Positions 1-10,200 of a DNA stretch of 64,000 nt are shown here, piece by piece. The stretch covers positions 1-64,000 of the forward strand of contig JALBYC010000027.1 of the NCBI GenBank assembly GCA_023212645.1. The letters run 5' to 3'. The stretch's first letter is position 1. The number at the start of each line of letters is the position of its first letter. This DNA is from Farysia itapuensis. Its lineage: Eukaryota; Basidiomycota; Ustilaginomycetes; Ustilaginales; Ustilaginaceae. The translations under genes were made by a program, and so were the position numbers. The notes beneath the pieces are model-generated. The model had not been told where the DNA came from, did not search any database, and worked only from the letters and a program-made list of their open reading frames with translations.

Positions 1-152
1 GGATGTGTTTACACATGCGAAAACACAGTGAAAACACAATTTTCAAAAACACCGAACACCGTGTGGGCCAACCCTAGCACGCATACACGTTTCGAACGTA
101 CCATACACTTGTGACTGATACTTGATTTTATCACTCTAACAAGAGGTGAGTC

Positions 153-160
153 TCACGTGA
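153..160. promoter_or_regulatory. TCACGTGA palindrome upstream of SRC1
   Basis: A perfect 8-bp palindrome with a CACGTG (E-box) core lies about 90 bp before the SRC1 start codon. CACGTG cores are bound by bHLH factors in fungi. Whether it is used here is unknown, and a single short site can occur by chance. Confidence 0.3.
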
Positions 161-174
161 CCACACTTTCTGAC

Positions 175-180
175 ACGCGT
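175..180. promoter_or_regulatory. MluI-box-like site (ACGCGT) upstream of SRC1
   Basis: ACGCGT is the MCB core recognised by MBF-type G1/S transcription factors in yeasts. It sits about 70 bp before the SRC1 start codon. A similar site precedes ASK1. The functional call is inference from position and motif only. Confidence 0.3.
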
Positions 181-250
181 GGGCTGAGTTGGCTAAAAAT
201 GGCCGTGACACGTTGACCGCTTCTTCCTCGCCACCATCCCATCCGGCACG

Positions 251-2485
251 ATGGTCGACCAAAGCGAGTACATGAGTGCCGGCTTTGACCCCAACTCGCT
301 CAAAGTCGCCCAGCTTCGCGGCATTCTGGTAGAGCACCAGGTGCCTTTCACCAGCACGGCTCGCAAGGGCGATCTCGTAGAGCTCTTCAATAGCAGTGTC
401 TTGCCCAAAGCAGCGAAAGTGCGCAAGAACAATGCGAGCATCGTCGCAAGCTCCAGTGGCATTATCGATATGCGAGACCGCAGAAGCGATGCTGAAGATA
501 CTCCTACTCACACACCGGCAAAGCGGAAAGTAGGAAGAGCCAGAAAAAGTGAAGTGTCTACACCAGCAAAGTCACCCGGCAAAGCTCCAGCCAAGCAGTA
601 TGCACCTGACGACGAGGGGCAAGTAACGTCCGAGCCGCCTAAAAAGCGTGGCAGACCGAGAAAGTCTGCACCAGCCTCGACGTCGGCGCAAGACTCCGAG
701 CCCGAGCCCGATAGTCGCCGCAGAAACGAACGGCATGTCTCCTTTGGCCCCGACTCTCCGCAATCTCCTCCACCTGAGCGGAGAGCGGGACGTCTCAGCC
801 GTGCATCGAGCGGTGGCCCAAGGAGCGATGACGATGGCGCTTTCTCTGATACCAATCCTTTCCAGTCAGGCAGTGAAGCGTCGCCCGGACCGGCTGCAAC
901 TGCATCTTTGCGCAAAGCCCGGAGAACAACTACAGACGGCTCCTCGCTCAGACGCAAGGCTTCTATCGAGCATCTCCAGCCATCATCACCCCCTTTGGTA
1001 TCGTCTCCAAGCCCTGCGCGATTCCGAAATTACATGGACCAGAGACTCGCCGACTCCACGCCTTCCCGCAATGTGGCCCAGCTGACCACCCGAAGTCCCG
1101 GTGCTTCATCCTACGCCGCCGACGACGAAGAGATTGACGAGCGAGAAGACGCAGAGCAGCCGGCGACTGATGACGATAACGAAAACATGTCTCCATCAGC
1201 CTTGGCACGGAAGCGCACCGATCAAAGGTACAAGACTCAGCTCCGCCGAAAGCGAAACAGCACCGCGCGCAGTGGGTGGGACATGATTTCTGACTCGATG
1301 TGGACACTCCTGTGCGTCGGACTATTTGCATGCTCGCTTTGGTACGCCAGAGAGACACATGCACTCGGCTTCTGCGATACGGGTTCGACAACCAATACGA
1401 TTATACAGGAGCGTAAAGTCGTATCAATGGCCGAAGCACGGGAACATAATACCACTGAGGAAGACTTCTCAGTACTGCCCGCACGATTGCAACCTTCTTG
1501 CACTCCATGTCCTCCTCACGCCAACTGCGCTTACGGTCAGGTGATAGGATGTGCATCTGACGACTGGGTGCTGCAGCCGAATCTGCGGTCCAAAATCCCA
1601 CTTGTGTCCTGGGTGTTGCCACTCAGCTACACCCAGCCGCGTTGCTACCCCGATACGCAAAAGCTCGTTCTCGCCTCGGAACTGTCATCGGCCATCTCAC
1701 ACATGCTAGCCGAGTTCAAGGGCGAAATTGTCTGCGGGACGCAAAAGGCGCATGCCACTGTGCGTAAGCTGCCCAAGAGGATCACATCGGAGAATGGCAA
1801 CCTTACATATGCCATTGCTGAAGATGCCGTCAAGCGGTCCATGTCGGCAACACGTGAGTCAAAGCTGGACGATGACTACTTCGAACAGATCTGGTACATG
1901 GCACTCTTTGAGCTGACCGATCCCAGAAGCAATGTCGTGCGCATTCCAGTCTCGACAGCGACCGGTGTAGAGGCCAACGAGTCGTTGAGCACTTCGTTCT
2001 TCCTCGCGGCAAAACAACCTGCCTTGTCCATCTCTTGTCGGTCACGCCTGGCATTGCGCGGCTGGCTGCGACGCGCACGTCTGTACATCTTCCTCGCCCT
2101 CTCGCTGGGATCCTCGTTCTTCTACCTTCGCTGGCGATTGTCCGCCGCACGCGCCGAGAACCACAAAGTCTCGCTTTTGGTGCAGTCGGCGTTTGACAAG
2201 CTGCAGGAGCACGAGTACATGCACGGCGTCGACCCAGTGCTGTACCCAGACGACTTTATCGCCCTCAGCCATCTGCGCGACCATGTACTGGCCGAGGAGC
2301 ACGACGCTAAAACCCGCAACCGTCTGTGGAAAAAAGTCGTCAAGATTGTCGAGGAGAACTCCAACGTGCGCACACGGCAGGCGCAGAAAAAGGGCGAGTG
2401 GCTGCGCGTCTGGCAGTGGATTGGTCTTATTGACTCCTACCGTGTCGGCACATCTGGTCCTTCCACCCCTACCGTCGTTGCTTGA
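251..2485 (+). CDS. SRC1: Inner nuclear membrane protein Src1/Heh1 (LEM/HeH family)
   Basis: A 744-residue protein of the Man1/Src1/Heh family, which anchors chromatin (rDNA and telomeres in yeasts) at the inner nuclear membrane and helps with nuclear pore quality control. Residues about 10-50 form a HeH/LEM-like helix-extension-helix motif (SLKVAQLRGILVEHQVPF). A long basic, Ser/Pro-rich nucleoplasmic linker with several KKRGRPRK-type AT-hook or NLS patches follows. A first membrane segment lies at about 345-367, then a lumenal Cys-containing domain, a second membrane segment at about 608-630, and a C-terminal winged-helix MSC domain to about residue 725. This two-membrane-pass layout with a C-terminal MSC domain is diagnostic. 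The ATG at 251 has an A at -3 (cacgATGG) and is followed directly by the HeH motif, so it is well supported. No intron is evident. The next gene, MTM1, is convergent. Confidence 0.9.
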   Translation: MVDQSEYMSAGFDPNSLKVAQLRGILVEHQVPFTSTARKGDLVELFNSSVLPKAAKVRKNNASIVASSSGIIDMRDRRSDAEDTPTHTPAKRKVGRARKSEVSTPAKSPGKAPAKQYAPDDEGQVTSEPPKKRGRPRKSAPASTSAQDSEPEPDSRRRNERHVSFGPDSPQSPPPERRAGRLSRASSGGPRSDDDGAFSDTNPFQSGSEASPGPAATASLRKARRTTTDGSSLRRKASIEHLQPSSPPLVSSPSPARFRNYMDQRLADSTPSRNVAQLTTRSPGASSYAADDEEIDEREDAEQPATDDDNENMSPSALARKRTDQRYKTQLRRKRNSTARSGWDMISDSMWTLLCVGLFACSLWYARETHALGFCDTGSTTNTIIQERKVVSMAEAREHNTTEEDFSVLPARLQPSCTPCPPHANCAYGQVIGCASDDWVLQPNLRSKIPLVSWVLPLSYTQPRCYPDTQKLVLASELSSAISHMLAEFKGEIVCGTQKAHATVRKLPKRITSENGNLTYAIAEDAVKRSMSATRESKLDDDYFEQIWYMALFELTDPRSNVVRIPVSTATGVEANESLSTSFFLAAKQPALSISCRSRLALRGWLRRARLYIFLALSLGSSFFYLRWRLSAARAENHKVSLLVQSAFDKLQEHEYMHGVDPVLYPDDFIALSHLRDHVLAEEHDAKTRNRLWKKVVKIVEENSNVRTRQAQKKGEWLRVWQWIGLIDSYRVGTSGPSTPTVVA

Positions 2486-2632
2486 CAACTCCCCACACAC
2501 ATTCTCTCTCGCTATAAGGTTATACCTCCGATTTAGATACATACACACTTGTCCTTGCCTTATTAGTAATACTATTATTCATGATGATGCAGAGGTCGTT
2601 GGCGGGAAAGTATAAGCAAACGTCGCTCCTCC

Positions 2633-4324
2633 TCACGTGTCCAGGTCGGCGAGAAATCGACCGACGACTTCGAAGCTGGCGATCATGACGCCACACGCGG
2701 GGGCCACTTTAGCCGCGCGGGGGCTCAAGCCCCTCCACAGCCCTGCGTAGCCTTCCTGGCTGACGATTTGGCGGAAGGCGGACCACACACTGCTGCTGTT
2801 GGTGGTGGAGGTTGCGGTAAGCGTGGCTGGGTTGCCTCGGAGGGTGCGACTTAAAGGTGCACCGGGCGAGGGTGGGGCGTTACTGGATTTGGTCTGGAGT
2901 CGTGTTTTAATCAGGTCGAAAGGGTGGGTGAGTACGGCGGCTATGCTGCCACTGACGGCGCCCGAGACGAAAGCGACGCCGAATTCTTCGCCAGACCCAG
3001 AGGCGTTCCCCTCGCCCAGTCCGCCGCCGGTCAACGTGCGCTTACCAGCCTCGTACCCGGCAAAGTAGATCGCACTGAACGGCACATCTCTCCAGAGCGT
3101 CGGTGTCAGCCCGCGCCAGAGAATGAGAGGTCCTCCACCGCTACGAGTGGAAGTAGTACGGATCTCGACCCAGAGACTGCGCAAAATGGACGACAGGGAC
3201 GCTTGCGAGCGCGATGAAGCTTGCAAGCGTGTACGTACCAGCTCAAACGGCGTGACGAGCGTGGCAGAAATCGCTCTGGCCATCGCTCCCGCCAGCAAAG
3301 AGGCGTACAGCGAATGAGCAGTGACCGCTGAAAACGTTGGAGCAGCGATCCCCAGCTCGCGGCCATTGGCAGCAGATCCAGCCTGGAATTGTGCCTGTAT
3401 ACGGCCAGTGTCTTCCGAGGCCAGCATTGTTGATCTGAAGTAGTCATAGCACGACATGTAGGTGACTTGACTTGGGACAGTCATCATCAGCGTTGGTGCA
3501 AGACCACGCCACAGGCCACGCATTCCTTCTGCGCGTCCGACTTTGATCACTCCGTCCCAGAGACCGGTGAGTCGGCTTTGGTTTGCTGCAGAAGCCTTTA
3601 GCTGTTGTTTGGCGACTGCTTCGTTTGGGAAAGCACATGCACAGGAGGAAGAGCCGTTTGCGACCACGGCGGATGGGTATGGATGGAGGTAGGTGTGAGG
3701 AGCAGGAGGCGGTGAAGGAAGAATGCGAACGCTGGACCGTGGGGTAGTTGACGGATTAAAGGATGTAGTGTGCCCCGTAGAATTCAGCGGCGTGGACCGT
3801 GGTATTGGCCGTGATGACGCTTTTGCTGATGTGCCGGATCGAGAGACTGCCGACTGACGAGGATCATAGCGACAGAGCACCGACTCTGGCTGCTTATTCG
3901 AAGTAAAGTAAGTCTGTTGGCAGCAAGTTGCTGGATGCGCTGAGATGCCTCCGAATGCTAGCTTGTTGGCGCCGCCAGCTTTGCTGAAAGCCTTTTTGCC
4001 TTGCTCGATGGTAGCGTTGGGTGTGGTAGCAATGTGCTGCGAGGGAAAGAACAGGGGCTCTGCATTACTCTGCGTCTGCAAGCGAGTCTTGATCACGTCA
4101 AAGGGGGTCATGAGAAAGGATGTGAACACTGCACCCGTCACTGCTGCTACAGCTTTCTTGCTGCGCGACACTGGCTTACGAGGCTCGCCTTTGCCAAGCC
4201 TAGACGGCTTTCGCGTGAGCGCAGGTCTCTCGAGCGACGTAACTTCCATGGAGGGATATGCTTCTGGCTCGATGGAGTCCAGGGGGAGTGCGGATGACAA
4301 CGTTGTCCGTGATGATGAAGCCAT
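2633..4324 (-). CDS. MTM1: Mitochondrial carrier Mtm1 (SLC25A39/40 type)
   Basis: A 563-residue mitochondrial carrier with three Solcar repeats, best matched to Mtm1/SLC25A39/40, the inner-membrane carriers linked to mitochondrial glutathione import and manganese/iron homeostasis. The first repeat signature PFDVIKTRLQ is at residues 74-83. Later repeats carry PFELVRTRLQ and PFDLIKTRLQ. The stretch GLWRGLAPTLMMTVPSQVTY is typical of this subfamily. The first matrix loop (about 85-255) is greatly enlarged, Ser/Pro-rich, and holds cysteines at 134, 135, 151, 228 and 230. The open frame continues upstream of 4324 but without an ATG, so this ATG is taken as the start. The gene is divergent from ASK1 across a 333-bp spacer. 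The carrier family is certain; the subfamily is likely. Confidence 0.87.
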   Translation of the reverse strand: MASSSRTTLSSALPLDSIEPEAYPSMEVTSLERPALTRKPSRLGKGEPRKPVSRSKKAVAAVTGAVFTSFLMTPFDVIKTRLQTQSNAEPLFFPSQHIATTPNATIEQGKKAFSKAGGANKLAFGGISAHPATCCQQTYFTSNKQPESVLCRYDPRQSAVSRSGTSAKASSRPIPRSTPLNSTGHTTSFNPSTTPRSSVRILPSPPPAPHTYLHPYPSAVVANGSSSCACAFPNEAVAKQQLKASAANQSRLTGLWDGVIKVGRAEGMRGLWRGLAPTLMMTVPSQVTYMSCYDYFRSTMLASEDTGRIQAQFQAGSAANGRELGIAAPTFSAVTAHSLYASLLAGAMARAISATLVTPFELVRTRLQASSRSQASLSSILRSLWVEIRTTSTRSGGGPLILWRGLTPTLWRDVPFSAIYFAGYEAGKRTLTGGGLGEGNASGSGEEFGVAFVSGAVSGSIAAVLTHPFDLIKTRLQTKSSNAPPSPGAPLSRTLRGNPATLTATSTTNSSSVWSAFRQIVSQEGYAGLWRGLSPRAAKVAPACGVMIASFEVVGRFLADLDT

Positions 4325-4657
4325 GCTGTTCGAAATGGCTCTCTTGCGTGGATCTCTATGGGAGGATGGGCATGATGGATGGTAGGAAGAATGACGATGA
4401 CTCAAGAGAGACAGCACCTTTTAGCTCAGCCACCAACGTACCAACTCGGAAATAAATCCTCCAAAAAACGTCACACGCCGAGATCCGAAATTATCCAAGA
4501 TCGCTTCCCCATCTCGGCCGGTAGTAGCTCATCTGCGCGCAAGACAGCGAGGACGCGTCGCGACCGAGCAACCAACCAACACTTTTGTGCGCAAACAGAA
4601 AGATCGTCGCACAACACCATCATTCTCTTCTCCCTCCAGTAGCCTCTGACCCCAGCC
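4325..4657. promoter_or_regulatory. Divergent MTM1/ASK1 promoter region with MCB-like site
   Basis: This 333-bp spacer separates two divergent start codons. It contains ACGCGT at 4553-4558, about 100 bp before the ASK1 start, matching the MCB core of G1/S-regulated fungal genes. A pyrimidine-rich run (cattctcttctccctccag) directly precedes the ASK1 start codon. No gene was seen in the spacer. Confidence 0.4.
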
Positions 4658-6964
4658 ATGTCACATCATCCTCGTCAGTCGCTGCATCCAGCGGCTATGA
4701 ACAACAATGCTGCCATACCCATACAGCAACAGTCGGTCACCAACCAAATAATGCAACTCGACCAGGCAATCACACTCACGCTGCAAGAGATCGACCAGAA
4801 CTTTGCTACCGCTCATCAGATTGTCACATCGCGCATCTTGCCAGCCGTCAAGGAATACGGTGTCGCAAGTGCGCGTGTATGGCAAGGTGCTCGCTTCTGG
4901 AAGACCTTTTTCGAGGTCTCGGCCGGCGTCTCACTCTCGGCACAAGACAATCTCGAGTCTGATTACGCTTCCAGTTCGTATCGGGAAGACGCTTCACGTG
5001 AGGCGGATTCCGAGGAGAATCGCACCTTCACCAGCGATGATGTGGGCAAAAGTCCGCGATCTGACGCTGGTTCAGTCGTCTACACGGATGCTGACACTTC
5101 TCAGACCTCGGACGGAGCTTTGGGCAATGCTGATGATGCGGGCGATGAGAGCGTCGTCGCCAATTTGCCAGCGGATCGTGCTCGTCCAGCCTCACCGCCG
5201 AAATTCAGCAACGCTTCCATGGCCGCGGCCGCTCGTCGAGAAGCAGCTCAGCGCAAACAACAGCCCGACCGTTTGCGCGAAAATCAAGAGAACGCCAACA
5301 GCGTCGCCGAGTCACCGTTTGAGCGACTTCGAAAGGATATTACCACCGACCTCGGACGCAACAAGCTGGACTCGAGCGTCGACCAAGCCTCCTTCCTTGC
5401 GCAACACAAAAGCAGCAAGAACCTCGGCACCGGTGTTGATCGCGATAGGGCAGCTTTGGCCGAAGGCATAGAGAATCTTGACATCTTGCGCACCCGTGGT
5501 ACCAAGCCATCAGATCCGGACGACTCTAACGCTTCCTTCGTCCAGGAGCTGCCCCAATTCAAGCCGAGTGCAGTGCAAGGCAGCCGCATGAAGACATCTT
5601 CGACACCCAAAAAGGGGCCTTTGCTGCAGAAAGTGCTCAACTCGGAACACAAAAAGACCAAAGGCCGTCTCAGCTACACCAAGATCAACGCCACTCCGCG
5701 GGACGGCAACAGCGAGAGCAATCCGTTCGCGCCGCCGAGCGTGCGCATGTGGGACGGTATTGTGGACCTGCGCAAGACACCGCTGGTCGTCAAAATGAAC
5801 AAGGGCAAAGCCGGCGCGACGCAGCAATCGGTGAACAAGTCGAAATCGACCAAGAAACCCTCGCGCAAAACAGCACAAGACGAATCAGACTGGGACTCTG
5901 ATTCGGACGCGGACTCGCTTGGATGGCCTGCAGGTATGTCTCCGCCCGTGACGATGCAGTTCTCCGTGCCACAGAGCAGATATGCTCAGACGCCGGCAAA
6001 AGAGGCAGCGCGTATGATGGTGGATGACTTGCTACGCAGTGTAGGTGCTGCAAGCCCAGCAGCTAGAGCCTGGCCAAAGAGCTCTGCCAAGAAGTCAAAC
6101 AACAGACCACCGCAGGCCAGCTCGTCCAGCCGGCCTCAACCGGCAGGCACGCCGCTGCGACTTAGCCGCAAGGAGGCGAAACAGCTCACCAAGCATGACG
6201 GTGGCCATCGACGCGATTCGATGCCAACACCACCCACGCTGACCAAGCGAGGACTCAGCTCAGTGACGGAAGCCACGCCAGACGCTTCGTCTGCAGGCGC
6301 ATACAGCAGCGAACCAGGCCCCGTCAATGTCAGCTCAGCCGCTTTGCTCATGGACGACGGTGAAGGTCTCGAACTCGGCGCACTGCGTACAGGCATGCTT
6401 CCTTCCTCGGACGCCGACGATGACACGCCCGCAAAGATGAGCATCAAGGCACAGCTTCCAGTCGAAGATGAGGAGGACGACGAAGAAAGCAGTGAATCGG
6501 AAGAAGAGGAGGAAGAGGAAGAGGACGATGCTGTTGCCGCCTCTATTTTGTCTTCTGCAGCCAAATTCTCCGTCTCCTCCAACAGTCGCGTGGGCGGAAG
6601 CAACCAGCCAGACAACTCGGGCTGGACCAGCTCGACCGTCTCTTCCTTCAGTCATCCCAAGCAGGCAGGCCGGAGCATCGAGGACGACACCCTCTTTGGT
6701 GTGCGAAGCAACGCCCAGCCCAAAGCAGTCGAAAGCGCGAGTCGTGCCGCTGCTCCTACTGCTGCTCGAACAAATGCTAGCAGTGCAACAGCTCGGAAAG
6801 GCGCTGCGGAAACGAAACCTGCCGATGATGCGTTCAAAGTCTGGGGTCACGTCGACGAGATGGGCACGGTGCATGGCGGTCGACCGCTTGTAGACCGCGA
6901 CGATACCTATTCGGCCCCGAGTCCTACTCCGTTCCCTGCCACCTTTGGCGCTGGTCGAAAGTAG
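4658..6964 (+). CDS. ASK1: DASH complex subunit Ask1
   Basis: A 768-residue protein whose N-terminus (about residues 20-85) matches Ask1, a subunit of the ten-member DASH/Dam1 ring that couples kinetochores to microtubules. The conserved helices read QIMQLDQAITLTLQEIDQNF and then RVWQGARFWKTFFE, very close to the family consensus. The rest is long, disordered and Ser/Thr-rich, with many SP/TP sites that suit Cdk/Mps1 phosphorylation, and an acidic Glu run near residues 605-625. It ends with a short conserved-looking tail. Ask1 of budding yeast is about 290 residues, so most of the extra length is disordered insertion, a common trait in basidiomycetes. The start ATG precedes the conserved helices by about 30 residues, and no intron is needed. 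Confidence 0.9.
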   Translation: MSHHPRQSLHPAAMNNNAAIPIQQQSVTNQIMQLDQAITLTLQEIDQNFATAHQIVTSRILPAVKEYGVASARVWQGARFWKTFFEVSAGVSLSAQDNLESDYASSSYREDASREADSEENRTFTSDDVGKSPRSDAGSVVYTDADTSQTSDGALGNADDAGDESVVANLPADRARPASPPKFSNASMAAAARREAAQRKQQPDRLRENQENANSVAESPFERLRKDITTDLGRNKLDSSVDQASFLAQHKSSKNLGTGVDRDRAALAEGIENLDILRTRGTKPSDPDDSNASFVQELPQFKPSAVQGSRMKTSSTPKKGPLLQKVLNSEHKKTKGRLSYTKINATPRDGNSESNPFAPPSVRMWDGIVDLRKTPLVVKMNKGKAGATQQSVNKSKSTKKPSRKTAQDESDWDSDSDADSLGWPAGMSPPVTMQFSVPQSRYAQTPAKEAARMMVDDLLRSVGAASPAARAWPKSSAKKSNNRPPQASSSSRPQPAGTPLRLSRKEAKQLTKHDGGHRRDSMPTPPTLTKRGLSSVTEATPDASSAGAYSSEPGPVNVSSAALLMDDGEGLELGALRTGMLPSSDADDDTPAKMSIKAQLPVEDEEDDEESSESEEEEEEEEDDAVAASILSSAAKFSVSSNSRVGGSNQPDNSGWTSSTVSSFSHPKQAGRSIEDDTLFGVRSNAQPKAVESASRAAAPTAARTNASSATARKGAAETKPADDAFKVWGHVDEMGTVHGGRPLVDRDDTYSAPSPTPFPATFGAGRK

Positions 6965-7204
6965 AAGGGGGAGGTTGCATGTACTCTATGTAGGTTGTAA
7001 GATAATATTTCGCCTGATTTTGAGTGTGGAGAGAGAGAGATTATTTCGAAGTATTTTGTGTGCCGAGAGATTCAAAACAGAGCAACCGAGCCCCATGTTT
7101 CTCCATTTCCCGTTACCATTGCATACGTTCTACAGCCTCGTACGTTTGCCATGATGAGCATCTAATCTGCAGTCTAGTCAGGCGTGACCAGCCCAGCTGA
7201 AGCA

Positions 7205-10200
7205 ATGACTACGACCTTTGCTGGTCCAATTCGGCCCACGCCGCTACATCCGCTCGAGGAAGGAGCGCCACTGACTTTACAGGACACTCGCTCGACGTTC
7301 GATAGCGTTGCCCCTGTCCGTCCAGAATCGAGCGATTTGGCAAGCGCAAGGTCATGTCTACCCACCCGAGGTGAGAACAGCGATGCTCAACCAGCACTTG
7401 ATAAACTCGAGCGGCTGCAAAAGACTCGACAAGCCAAACGCAATTGGCGCAGAGGTACCGGCATCTCGTACGCCTCGCACCTGCTCAGCCCCAACCGCAA
7501 AAAGAAACATCAGGACGACAATGATACGCACAGTTCTTCGGACGATGAAGACTTTGGTCGAGCAAGAGATGAAGTCAAGCTCATGATTACTGGTAATCCT
7601 ATTGTCGGTAAGGTCGTCAATGCTGCGTCAAGGGCGAAAGATCGCTTTCGAGGCACGGGCGAATCACCCGAGACCTCGCCACAGAATGACAACGGCCACT
7701 CTCGCTTCCCGTTCGCACGGCCAGGCAGCTCGTTGAGGAGACGCTTTGGCACCGCACCCACATCGCCCACAAATGAAGTCCCACTGTCTGCCACTGTGTC
7801 CTTCTCACCTCCTCTTCCGTCAGACGCCTTTCGTCAGTCGACACCCGACCGTTTGGACCCTGTCGAGAGGCCAAAGTCCCGTGGTCTATCTGCAAAACCC
7901 GAGCTGGTAGTTGTAGACGAAGAAGGCCAGTCCCATGGCGCCCCTGAAGATCACAATACGCGGACGACAAGACTGGGCAATTCTTCGGCTTCCAATACCT
8001 CGATTAGCCCGTTACCGAGCAGTTACATGTCATCGTCAGCCTCGAGCCCTGGAGTGAGTCCAGGTGCAAGCCCAGCGGCTGAAGTACCTACCAACCCGAT
8101 GGGCAGCCACAGCTCCATCTCCAGCTACACAGGCGGGCCCATTCACGACGAACCCGAAGCGCATGTACCGGCATCAAGCTCGATCGGTCGATTGGGTTCC
8201 CCGTCTCCATCTTTGCTGTCAGATGCATCCACTGACGATGAGGATGAGGGAAGTGACACTTCGCTGGGGTCAGAGGATGGGGATACGAGTATGGCTTTCC
8301 GCCAAGCATCTCTCAGCTTGCAGCACGGCGAGGACATCACAAAGGAGCAGCTCAAGCATCGTAAGAAGCTCCTACGCAGAGAGATCAAGCGTAGAAAGGC
8401 GCGCGGAGAACCGCTCGAGGATCTCGAGGACTTACAGCTGCCAGACCTAAAGACACATCTGGGGCGAAAGGTGTCCACACGCGTTTCCAAGGGCATACAC
8501 TACGCCTCTGGACAGAGTCGCAACCGCCGAGCAATCGAACGCTACTCGCCCCATCCAGGAATCCTCTCGCTCCAGACAAAAGATTTGTCCCGCAGTTCGT
8601 CCCCTTTTGGCACAGCCATCGAGCGCAGCAGCACTCCCTTGTCTGCCATCACACCTTCCGTCTCCCAAAACCAAGCACCCTGGACGGCGTCCAGACGCGA
8701 CTCAGTCGCCAGCAGCCGTCGCAGCTCCATGACCGGTCTCGATTCAACACCAGCATACGGCGATGAGAACGACATTAATTCGTTCCTACGCAGATTCAAC
8801 ACGGCTGACCGTTCAACAATTGTAAGCTCCCGGAACAGCATTCGCAACTATCTGCACGCGCCCAACGTCCTGAAGCGACACCGTCAGAAGAAATGGGAAG
8901 CTGAGATGGCCGCTTTGGAACGTTCGGCCGCAGAAGAAGCAGAAAAGCATGATCCAGACGCCGAACTCGATCAAATGCTCGGCAAAATTGCACAGCAACA
9001 GGCACCCGCTGAAGCTGGCAAAGTCAAGTACGAGTTTGACGTGCTGTACGAAAATCAGCGTGGATTGCTCGTCTTTGGCCTGACCAAGTTCAGCCCAAGA
9101 ACACTGTTCCAGTGGGATCCGTCGCCTTGGACTTCAATGAGCAACCAAAAGTCACCCTACAACATTGCCAATGCCCAGTTGCCGGATCCGTCTTGGGAGT
9201 GGGTGTACCCGGAATGGTTTATTGACATGACGGGCGACACGGATGAAGCAGGCTGGCAGTACAGCGGCAATTTTGGCCGCCGTTTCTGGCCCAACATCCA
9301 CTTCCCGCATGGCAAGGTCGGCTTGCCGAAAACTGGTGTAGAGGGTTTGCGACACAAAGACGCGCGAAATGCTGTTAAGCAGGAAAAGAGAGAGCAGAAG
9401 GAAAGCACAAAGGAAGACGACGGCTTTGAAGCGCTCAAGCGATCGGCGCGCGCTCGGAACAACAAGTGGACAGGCTCACCAGACGCTTTCACTTTTGTTC
9501 GACGGCGTAGATGGCTGCGACTGCGAAGACGAAAGCCGCTTGTCAGCGCTTCGACCAAAGCACATGAATCCGGTGCCCACAGTGTAATCTCGTCGCCTCT
9601 GACGGAGAAAGTGTCGCGCGAGCAGTCCCTGCATCATCTTGACCCGACGACCGTGAAACCGGGACAGAGCGATGGAGAAAGCTCTCTGTCAGGTTCAGAC
9701 GAGTCGGATACCACCAGTGAGGACGACGAGCGTCTATATGCTCCTGCAAGGGCGCGTGCTTCCAGCTTCTTTGCTCGACGCTTGCCGGGACATCTTTCCA
9801 ACGGTCCAGACCCGACGAAAAGCACCGATGATATCGAGATCGAAAAGCTGCGCCGGCACGCACGACAGTTTACGGGAACTATTCGCGAACTCAAAAGTTT
9901 GCTGCCTAGCATCATTGCCATGGACAGGGAAGCTCGCACTTCGCGCGCCCCGACAGGTCTATCCGCCAGTCAGAGCTCGCACAAGTGGGCTATGCTCAAG
10001 CTAAGAAAAGTCGACGCGCGCAATCCATTCATCAGCTGGCGCTTTGTCAAGTCTCGGCTGCAGGATGACGATATGGCGTTTGCTAGCTCGACACTGCGCA
10101 GTATTGAACGCAAGTACCAGCAACGTCGCCTGGCCACGACTCAAGGGATTGAAGCCACTCGCCCAAATCACCGCCGAATACCATCTGGGCTGATGAGCAG

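Noticed and set aside
6136..6874. Long minus-strand frames opposite ASK1 and similar antisense frames opposite other genes
   Set aside because: They mirror low-complexity Ser/Glu-rich coding sequence of the real gene and have no features of their own.
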